From NCBI RefSeq assembly GCF_910592395.1, contig NC_088321.1:6326001-6390000 (forward strand): a DNA stretch of 64,000 bases. The letters run 5' to 3'. A program made the translations under genes and the position numbers. Of the stretch, positions 56,593 through 64,000 are shown piece after piece (within the stretch, counting starts at the first letter, position 1; every line of letters starts with the position of its first letter). The notes beneath the pieces are model-generated. The model was not told where the DNA came from. It saw only the letters and a program-made list of their open reading frames with translations, and made no database searches. Source of the stretch: Lineus longissimus. Lineage: Eukaryota > Nemertea > Pilidiophora > Heteronemertea > Lineidae.

Positions 56593-57350
56593 CTACTTTT
56601 CACTGTTATTAATATTGTCCTGTATGAAATCTAGCAGCTCTTTCAGGCTTGCCTTGGCACTCTCCTTTAGGGCAATGTTGCACTCGCCCCATGCTCCTGT
56701 CCAAATTTCGTGGCTTTTCCATTTGGCCAGGTGCCTTTGGTAAGCGGCTTTCAGGCTTCTTGATACGAATACGTTACCGGATTTGGTCCGCTGCACTCGC
56801 AATCTCGACCACGTCTTGCAAGACGTGCCATACAGATGTCTGTTGGCGTGTTCACCAAGTATATACCGTGCACCTGAAGTGCTAGCATTTGCATTGTCTT
56901 CTCGGCCTCTGTCATGGCAAAATCGATGAGGAAATCTCTTGAGAAACAGCTTATTCTCCAAAGCTCGAATAAGGTTTCGACGAAGGGGAGGGGCGAGAAA
57001 AGGCTTCGATCCTTGACGATTATTGTAGTGTTCTTTTCCCTCTTCTCCATCGCTAACTTGTTCAAAAGCTGAGGAACTGTCTCTCGGACGACTCTGTTGA
57101 GGGACTGGACAAAATGGATGTGGGCTAGGGGAGCCTCCATTAAGGGATTCTCGTTACACATTTTGAGCGGGTTGTGTCCCTGAAACGAGGTGAACTCGTC
57201 CAGGCATTCCCTTAGGTTAACAATATTAAAGGGAAGATCGTCGCCGTGGAAGGTAGCCATTTCTTGTATTTGATCTATGATGGTTGTTTTGCCGGCTGCG
57301 ATTATCCCCTCGACCGTGAACATCAAGACATTTTCGGCAGGACGACTCAT
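56593..57350 (-). pseudogene. Deoxynucleoside kinase (dNK/TK2-like) carried by the Polinton
   Basis: The frame from 57350 shows the P-loop GIIAAGKTTIID near residue 16, the substrate-binding region ENPLMEAPLAH, the DRS motif (KDRSLFSPLPFVETLFELW) and the LID signature with spaced arginines, ARLARRGRDCE. After a frame change at about 56760-56800 the C-terminal helices follow (SLKAAYQRHLAKW, KASLKELLDFIQ) to a stop near 56593. Together they cover the usual 230-250 residues of dNK enzymes, which phosphorylate deoxynucleosides with ATP to supply dNTPs. The motif order distinguishes it from thymidylate kinase. Its position between Polinton genes, same strand, indicates element cargo rather than a host gene. 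It has no introns. Confidence 0.82.
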
Positions 57351-57599
57351 CCTTATATGAATAATATGCTTAATATATGGTTTTATGAACTATATGTTAC
57401 TGTTATCGCGGAGCTCCATTACTGATCTCCTGGGGGTTTCAGTCTTGGGGACTAACTCCGGGATCAATCAGGGAAGAACATCCACACGAGATTAAGATGG
57501 TATACGTACACTTTTAATTATCCAAGAGCGAACTTAAGATGGAACTCTCGCTGCTAAGGGAGAGGCAGTTTATATCCAGGAACCAACCAACCAGGATAC

Positions 57600-57780
57600 A
57601 GTGAATGAACCGCAATGCGCCACTGCATCACGAATACGTCACTGCGCCACCGCACCACGAATACGCCACCAATCAGGAGGCCAGCAGCGTACTGCAATGC
57701 GCCGAGTCAATGCGCAAAATACGCCACCAATCATAAGGCTAGCAGCGTACCGCAATGCGCCGGGCAATGCCGCAGTCAGT
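57600..57780. repeat. Tandem repeat of CGCAATGCGCC / AATACGCCACCAATCA units
   Basis: A composite unit of about 70 bp containing CGCAATGCGCC and AATACGCCACCAATCA occurs twice fully and once partly. It lies in the roughly 600-bp non-coding gap between the dNK and its upstream neighbour, which is otherwise unexpected in a compact provirus. An insertion is likely. Confidence 0.65.
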
Positions 57781-57962
57781 TCAAATCCTCTCACCTGTAC
57801 CTATTTGGGTCCTGCATAGAGCCTACCTGTCCGTTAACAGGAATAATACAAAGTTAAATATGTTTACATGCAATAAGATTACATTACAATGCGTGTGCTG
57901 GACTATAGAGACAGTCTTTGCTGTACATGTAAAGTTTTTCTAGCAAATTATCTTGTCACATG

Positions 57963-58641
57963 CTACTTATCACAATCTTCAATAGGCTCACAAGGAGATT
58001 GTGTAGCTTCAAACTCCTTTACAAAATCCTGTGGCTCCGTAGATACACTGTCTTCCCCGTCGAAAAAGTCTTGCTCGTGTTTTCTTTCCACATTAGCGCA
58101 ACAAATAAAAGTGCAGTGAACGTCTTCCATGTCACTTTTCACAGACGGGCTAATCGTTTGCGTTGTGTCGCGCCGACTAGTACCAACTCGAAACGAGAGT
58201 CCCCTCGCTATGGGGAGATTCCTGCTCTTCGCTCTGTTCGCTTTCACTGCTTTCCTCGTATTTTCTTTTTCTTCCTCTCGTTTGGGGAGCTTTTTTAGCA
58301 TCGCCGGCCTGAAAAAACTCATCCTCCACATTTTGTTCTTCGTTTTGTCTACTACGAAGCTCTGCTCTCTGCTGTTGCTCCTTTCCTCTTCCATCGCCTT
58401 CTCCGTTTTGCGGTTCTGCTTTGAAAACCTTGTAACTAGCCTTCTTCAATTTCTCCACGTTCATCGAAAAATCTGGGATGTCTTCCCCAAGTAAACTGAT
58501 GCACTTTTGACGATTATTCTTCAAATAGAGGTGAAACCAGGTGTCACCTGTAAATCTCGTCCCATCAACGTTGCACCGCTTTCCGACTGCTATGGTGCAG
58601 CGTGTGTTTTTTGTACTTCTAGTATTCTTTGTCCAACTCAT
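57963..58641 (-). pseudogene. Polinton protein of unknown function, basic N terminus and acidic tail, frameshifted
   Basis: The first frame (58641-58177) has an N-terminal globular region (GTRFTGDTWFHLYLKNNRQK, then CISLLGEDIPDFSMNVEKL). It is followed by charged low-complexity sequence with a nuclear-localisation-like GRKRKY and Glu/Ser-rich tracts. Near 58180-58200 coding switches frame (GLSFRVGTSRRD...), ending acidic at 57963. The N-terminal beta-strand pattern loosely recalls PC4-type single-strand DNA-binding domains, but this is a guess. The gene starts 70 bp after the polymerase stop, as in an operon-like compact element. I do not recognise the family with certainty. Confidence 0.5.
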
Positions 58642-58710
58642 GTTGCGGCGAGATGCGTCTAATACATTTATGGATATTTGTCCTTGTCACAATGTGATTC
58701 CCTGACTTCT

Positions 58711-61113
58711 TTACTCGTTTTTGATGCGGTAGTGTCCAAAGGCGAATGTGTGAATGTTATCTTTGCACAGCCAACGTTTCGTGTCCAATGTTGACAAAGC
58801 TTTTTTCTCTTGCGTTAATGTATAAAGCTTTAGTTTTTTGACCTAATCGATTTAAAATTACACGTACTGGGTGCCGCTTGTGAAGATGTGTTCATGTATA
58901 GCGCATCTTCGTACTGCTCAAAGCAAATGCTTTGCATAACGCATCTGGGCTAACCCTTGGCCTTGCTGGTGACTGCCTCCGACCGACGTCTTGTGCTGTA
59001 CATTTTGGCACGCAAACCAACAAAGTTCACAATGGGATCGCATGCATCCTCTCGCGGGTCTTTCGAATAATTAGACAGATCGAAATAGCGTCGGTTCGCG
59101 AAGAAGTCATCGTCCACGTTCCCCTCATATTCTTCTAAGTAATACAGCAGGCTATCCGTGTCCGTCATCAACAGGTGGCACCGGTGTGCAAGGGATAGCA
59201 GTGCTAGGGCTGATAGTCCGTGTAACAATAGCCCGCATTGCTAAATGTTTTGGTTAGGGTTAGCGGTACAATAGATCATGCTGCTTAATTGATCAAATAA
59301 AATGCTACCGGACTATGACTCCAGGGGGACTATATCCGCTGTCACACCGGTCCCCGTACAATGGCTTAATGAAGTCATAGTGCATTTTGTACAATTTCAT
59401 TTTGCTTGTTTCGAGACGGACTATTCCCGCTGTGATTGGACGATCCAGAAGTATGCTGCGGGGTTTCATTTGTATGCCTACCAGTTTCCTATTGTAAATG
59501 GATACTGACTTGAAATTTGGTTTTCTCGTTTTTGTTAGGAATTTTATCTTGTCCGACACTAGACTCATATTGATGTGCTTTGTTTTGTCTTGGAGAAATT
59601 TCCCGTAGCAAGAATTAATTGCTTTTTTCCAAAAGTCAGATTTGAAGGGATTGTTTGCCGCGGCCTTCCTCTGCTCCGTGCAGAAGCTGACGAAATTTTT
59701 CATCCGGGGCGACTGGTCGAAAGTCAGAATCCTATGCACTTTGCTCAGCGTCATGCCCAGCTGAAGATAATATAGCAGGTTTTTCAGATAGACAATGTAA
59801 TTTGTTCTCGGCCCAAGATGAGGAATCAGTTTTTCTCCGGTGGCGGCACTTCGTATTTGTGAGGGATCCATTAGTTTTCCCGCCAAAACATGCATTAGCG
59901 GACTCCACTGTGAAGGGCATATGCACAGTTTCTCTGGCACTAAAGGAAAGTCATTGTGCGAAACGTGTAGACAAGTAGGATATTCGAGGTCCACCTCCAG
60001 TATGTATCCTGTAGTGCTATCGTCGTCAACCTCATTCCAGCGATAGTTTCCGTGCGGTAAATCTAGACTGAGGGAGTAGTCGTAGAGATTCGTCGTGTCG
60101 AGGGCAAATATTTGCGCGCCACTCTTCTTGTCTGCTTCTCCTGAAAATACCCCCTTCTCTTCAACATCATCATCATCGTCAACAGATATGTGGGCCCGTC
60201 GTTGGAAAATGAGGGCGTCACCTCCACGAATGCCTTTTTTGACAAACAGATATTGCTCCAGGTCTTCTATCAAGTCTATATGAACTCTTGTCATTTTGAG
60301 TTTGGCATCGAATGTCATGTGAGGGGCCGATATATATTTTACTGGATCTAATTGAAAATATGTTTAATGGACATGGCACGAAATTTCTCAAAACAATCGG
60401 CTAGTGGTAAAATGTCTGGTTGGAAATAGACTACAAGATAATCACCAAGGGTCTTGCAGTTCATTGTTCGCCATACCTTTGTTGCATGCTCGTAATCCTC
60501 CGATGAAATGGGTTGTTTTTTTAGCGAATCGAAAAATGCCTCGACCGGCGGAAGCTGCCTCTCTTGAAGTTTTGATGGCCTGTCCAGATATTCGTAGCAA
60601 AAAGACACCCTTGCGCTACAAAAGATCGTACATTTCACTCGATCCTTTCACGTATTCGGAGAGGAGAGGAAATGCGCTCTGGCTCTGCTTCATCCCACTT
60701 TCCGGGTCTACAATAGTGCTAGTCTTGTTTTTCATCAATTCCACTAGATTTGCTAAAGACGAGGGCAAATATTGAAAACTATCCAGGAAGACTAAAGTTT
60801 GACAATATATGACCAAGTAGTGCTCTGTGATTTTAGGCAATATTCGAAACTTTTTCGATTCTCCATCTTGTTTTGCCAATTCCTCTACAAAAAGGTGATT
60901 GTCATATCTTGTGGCATCATGCGCCAAGCAACTGATCTGTAATTCCCTTTTCGAAGCATAAGTCAAGTTGCAACGATTACAGAGCGCGTATCGCATCCGA
61001 TCCGGTTGCAAGTGACAATGGTCGATGCACTTTTTCACGCCTATAGTGAATTCAATGCCACACATCTCGCAATGCTGCTGCGAGACAAACTTCTTCCAAT
61101 CACGCGAAGACAT
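58711..61113 (-). pseudogene. Protein-primed family B DNA polymerase of the Polinton, broken
   Basis: Pieces occur in order. 61113-60616 has a Cys/His finger (HCEMCGIEF, DHCHLQPDRMR, LCNRC) and the exonuclease motif VFLDSFQYLPSSL. 60638-60348 has the Exo III-like region LADCFEKFR. 60318-59305 has the palm: motif A region VDLEYPTCLHVSHNDFPL, YYLQLGMTLSKVHRIL, and motif B with KKAINSCYGK. 59228-58950 has motif C, MTDTDSLLY, then VGLRAKMYS. A C-terminal segment near 58830-58711 (LDTKRWLCKDNIHTF) ends at TAA 58713-58711. A stretch near 59229-59340 separates motifs B and C and looks inserted. Such enzymes replicate protein-capped linear genomes. Total length is roughly 750-800 residues, so N-terminal parts are missing. 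Confidence 0.88.
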
Positions 61114-62796
61114 ACTGTAAAATCGGACTTAAGACATCACTTCTGGGTATCAGGATGTCCAGCCCAAATTGGCAAAGTGGGTTGGTTTGTCTATTGAATA
61201 TGCATGGTTTCTCCAATCATTGTTCAAGACCAAGCATAAACAGATTGAGGTTTAGTTTATTGACTGGGTCTTGGATGGACATGATCATGTAGGCCTAATC
61301 GTTAGCACTTTTCATAAAAGGAGTTTGTGTCATACCAGAATTGACCAGTTCTATATAAATGGTGTCACAAAAGAAAACTTTATTGTATTTAGTGCTTTAT
61401 GAAAGCTGTTTTTCATCTAAGGATTTTTGGGTGTTGACTGTTCAGGCCTATGAAATGCTTGGTTTAGCAGGCTTCGTTTTCACACATCGTCTATACTGCA
61501 AGATGTACCATAAATGCCAGAAAAGGCTCGTATACAGTGTCGGGAGAAAACAATCAAGTACGTGCGTGACTTCGAAGAAGCTTTGGTAAATGGTGTTGTC
61601 ACCTCAATGAAAGAATTTGCGGACCATTGCGGAGATTGTTCTTGAGAATAATTTCAAAAGTGCCTGGAGGTGCCTTGATCAGTTCGAAGGGCTTTAGTTC
61701 AAGAATTTCGTTTGTACATCAATACGAAAATATTCTATTATGGTCTCGTGACTCCTTGCGTGGCAGACTACACTTCTAGCCTCCATGATTGGTCAAAAAT
61801 GGAATATTTCAACCTTTATTAAGAGCTGTGAGGGTAAAACTTTCCCCATTTCGCATGTGCGGGCAACTTACGCACACACATTTTGCTGAGAAGCAATCGG
61901 GATAAAAGGTAGGCCTTATAACTGTTATTTTTCCGTTTAGTTAGCAGCTCAGCTAAAAGTCTTCAGAAACAGACTTAGTAACATCCGTCCATTATTTTCT
62001 CTTTCAGAGGGATGGCTTATACACAAGCGCCCCATAGCCGAGAAACATTATGTTATCTTGAATCAAGGTAGGGCTTTCATTTTTATAGTTCTGTCGGCTC
62101 AGTATGATTTTGATTAAACAGTAATAATCATCTCTCCTTTGGGAAATGAAATAACATGCGACCCCATATTTCTCTTCCAGCGCCATGCAGATATAAACAG
62201 CCCTTGCTGCCCGCCCGATTAAAAGGTAGGCCTATTTGTTTACTCACAAGGACACACAAAAATACTGTATCTACTAAACGAAAGACTTTTATTTGTTTTA
62301 CAACTCATCATATCCTTTCTATTTAATTTTCCAGAATAACATCTGAACAAAATAGACAAGCGCTGAGGCTGATTATTTATACAATGCGACAAGGACACGC
62401 TGTACTTAGTCAGTCTCATTACATCAATTCCTGATCATGTGAAGCAAAAAGCAAAGAGCACGTCGTTGGAACAAAAGCGTGTGATACATGATCGTAAGCG
62501 ATATTCTCTGACAGCAAACTAACGTCAACCCTCGTTTTTCTCTTCCCATATGTTTTCTCATACACATACAGTATAGCCTCAATATATCATTCAACGTTTG
62601 GAGCGTGATCGTGTACTACAACTGTTTCATTCACTGGTGTTTGTGACTTCAGGAATTCTAAAGGAATTTACATCTAAGACTGACTATTTGTAAGTACAGT
62701 ATATATTCATTCATAAAAAGTATATACAACAACAACTGTATGACCGTGCAAGCGCTAGAAAAAACTTAAGTTTCTTCCATAACCCCATAAAGCTGA
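61114..62796. other. No gene recognised between the provirus and the plus-strand frames
   Basis: The words AAAAGGTAGGCC at 61913 and 62222 look like exon/donor boundaries (AAG|GTAGGC), and AGTTAGCAG near 61945 looks like an acceptor, so untranslated exons of a plus-strand transcript are possible. No terminal inverted repeat of the provirus was identified here. Confidence 0.35.
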
Positions 62797-63414
62797 ATGA
62801 ATGATACAATAGTTAGTTCCATCAAACAGGTTATATTTCACTTTGACCTTATAGAGCCTTCATTTTTTGAAAAATACAAGTTTGAAATCTATCATTTTTC
62901 CAAAATATATTTCCAAACAGTTAAAGAAAGTTATGTTACGCGACGTTTTACTGAAATTACACATTACTTTGCATCTGCGAAAAATATAGGCGCTTGGCTT
63001 GAAAGCGAAAATTTCAAGAAACCTTATGAACACATTTTGAACGAAATACACTATTGTTTGACACCACGGCCGCCAAGACGAAAGCTTCAATTCAAAGGGA
63101 GAATTGTTAATATTCAAGGTAATTTTCCAAGCAGTGCGTTAACTTCTTGTTTCAGACAATGCGACGTACAGTCACTGCTATATTTTATCGATTCGTTTTT
63201 TGCATCCGAGGCAGACCGGGGTGAACGACCGCTTGTTAAATTAGATTCGGGGGCAACGGAAAAGCCGTCCATGCGTGGTCTGAAATTCAGAGACGCAGGA
63301 GCTCATTTTATACCTCTCGATGTTCTTTTGTTTTTACTAAAATTGAGCTTTTTGCGGAGAAAACAAGAATTGTCTTCGAATTCTTGGAAGAAAATTTGGT
63401 TCATCATGAATTGA
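62797..63414 (+). CDS. Unidentified 205-residue protein
   Basis: An open plus-strand frame from ATG 62797 with good coding character: aromatic-rich N-terminal half (FFEKYKFEIYHFSKIYFQTV, THYFASAKNIGAWLES), a basic TPRPPRRKLQFKG stretch, then CDVQSLLYFIDSFF. A possible donor (ATTCAAG|GTAATT at about 63115) could cut it into an exon, in which case the downstream residues are not coding. No signal peptide, membrane segment or known catalytic motif is evident. It lies on the opposite strand to the Polinton genes and 1.7 kb beyond its polymerase. It may be another element gene or unrelated. Confidence 0.4.
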   Translation: MNDTIVSSIKQVIFHFDLIEPSFFEKYKFEIYHFSKIYFQTVKESYVTRRFTEITHYFASAKNIGAWLESENFKKPYEHILNEIHYCLTPRPPRRKLQFKGRIVNIQGNFPSSALTSCFRQCDVQSLLYFIDSFFASEADRGERPLVKLDSGATEKPSMRGLKFRDAGAHFIPLDVLLFLLKLSFLRRKQELSSNSWKKIWFIMN

Positions 63415-63486
63415 AATTGCCAACAGACGGGGTCTCTCGGATGATCACAGACAAATTCATTTGCTTTTGATGATAACAGAAACATC

Positions 63487-64000
63487 ATGACAGAATTGAT
63501 TGAGGATATCATTGCAAAAATAGTCACGGCTGTAGAGCCATCAAAAGAAAAGTTCATAAGATTTACAAAATGCATTCGAAAAACGCTCAAACACTTTGAC
63601 TCGCCAGAACGTCCTTCATGGATGAAGCTGATTAAAATCATCATCGATACTCTGGGCGATTTTACCATTCAAATATCATGTTATCATTTTGGAGATTCGA
63701 TTAGGGGAGGGGTAAGTCCTTAGCAGAGGCCAGTTTAAATATTTCTATTGCCCCAAATGATGTTGTGAAAGTCATGAAAACTAGTTTAGAATGCAGCAGT
63801 GATGAGTATGATAGCGAGGAAGAGAGTGTGATTAAAGCAATTGATGATGGATTCAATAGAACTTCGAATCAGATTGAAAACATACTTTCTGAGAACAAAA
63901 AACGAAAGGCAGATAGTTGTTTTATTGATGATACAGGCAATGCCGTTGTGCACAAAAAAATGTGTTCTATTGAAAATGAAAACGAAGAACGCGGCGATGT
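63487..64000 (+). CDS. Unidentified reading frames running off the window
   Basis: The first frame (63487-63723) encodes MTELIEDIIAKIVTAVEP and KFIRFTKCIRKTL. A second frame, open from about 63717 to the last base, encodes SLAEASLNISIAPNDVVKVM, then an acidic SSDEYDSEEES stretch and KKRKADS, a nuclear-localisation-like cluster. The two may be joined by a frameshift or by splicing at GAGGG|GTAAGT (about 63706-63716). Together with the frame at 62797 they suggest one larger gene on this strand. Lys/Glu/Asp-rich composition and the nuclear-type signal hint at a nuclear protein. Not recognised. Confidence 0.35.

Larger units (their letters stand above)
54415..61113 (-). mobile_element. Polinton/Maverick (adintovirus-like) provirus, decayed and incomplete
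   Basis: Six minus-strand genes lie head to tail with little space between most of them: family B DNA polymerase, an unknown acidic/basic protein, deoxynucleoside kinase, a Cys-rich protein, a retroviral-type integrase and a small hydrophobic pX-like protein. The polymerase plus integrase combination defines Polintons/Mavericks, and the pX-like product points to the adintovirus-like group. Most of the genes are broken by frameshifts, and a roughly 600-bp repetitive gap lies between the kinase and the unknown protein. Major and minor capsid proteins, the packaging ATPase and the adenain-type protease were not found, and no terminal inverted repeats were seen, so the copy is partial. Elements of this class usually span 15-20 kb. 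Confidence 0.88.

Noticed and set aside
57601-57943. Overlapping frames between dNK and the upstream provirus gene
   Set aside because: They come from the CGCAATGCGCC tandem repeat and overlap in several frames without conserved motifs.

Overview
The window is nuclear DNA of an invertebrate animal, very probably marine. It is AT-leaning and intron-rich, with short exons bounded by GT/AG sites that sit far apart in transposon-filled introns. Palindromic words such as AGGCCT and TACATGTA are frequent. Dispersed elements open with an AGCTCACC hairpin and carry GTC-type microsatellites, like the pearl/Helentron-associated elements described from bivalves and other marine animals. I cannot place the phylum (echinoderm, hemichordate, lancelet and mollusc all remain possible). 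No bacterial-type gene organisation is seen.

Host genes. On the minus strand there is a tandem family of STE11/MAP3K-like protein kinases. One copy can be assembled from six exons with fully consistent splice phases (33406 down to 16593). It covers the kinase fold from glycine loop to C-terminal tail, but the catalytic HRD motif reads HQN, so it is a predicted pseudokinase. A second copy contributes its last two exons (36431-36021). A third contributes a linker exon and a canonical glycine-loop exon (13947-10848). On the plus strand, a multi-exon gene (45356-47758) encodes a Cys/His-rich protein of unknown function. A further two-exon integrase-like reading frame lies at 26.8-27.8 kb.

Mobile DNA. 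From left to right: two decayed pogo/Tigger transposases (about 0.9-2.1 and 8.0-10.2 kb), a PIF/Harbinger fragment, a foldback element with minisatellite arms and 12-bp flanking repeats (6.7-7.7 kb), a MULE with a FLYWCH-like start, tandem-repeat inverted termini and a 9-bp target duplication (19.25-22.17 kb), an apparently intact Tc1/mariner (24.4-26.1 kb), a 5'-truncated LINE (27.9-29.1 kb), several pearl-like elements (8.9, 18.8, 22.7, 43.6, 49.9 and 53.0 kb), and assorted MITEs, palindromes and minisatellites.

The right end (54.4-61.1 kb, minus strand) holds a decayed Polinton/Maverick (adintovirus-like) provirus. Read in its own direction it has a protein-primed family B DNA polymerase, an acidic/basic protein of unknown function, a deoxynucleoside kinase, a Cys-rich putative zinc protein, a retroviral-type integrase and a small hydrophobic pX-like protein. 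Capsid and packaging genes were not found. Together the genes supply DNA replication, dNTP salvage and integration. The deoxynucleoside kinase is the unexpected cargo. Beyond it (62.8-64.0 kb, plus strand) lie unidentified reading frames that run off the window.
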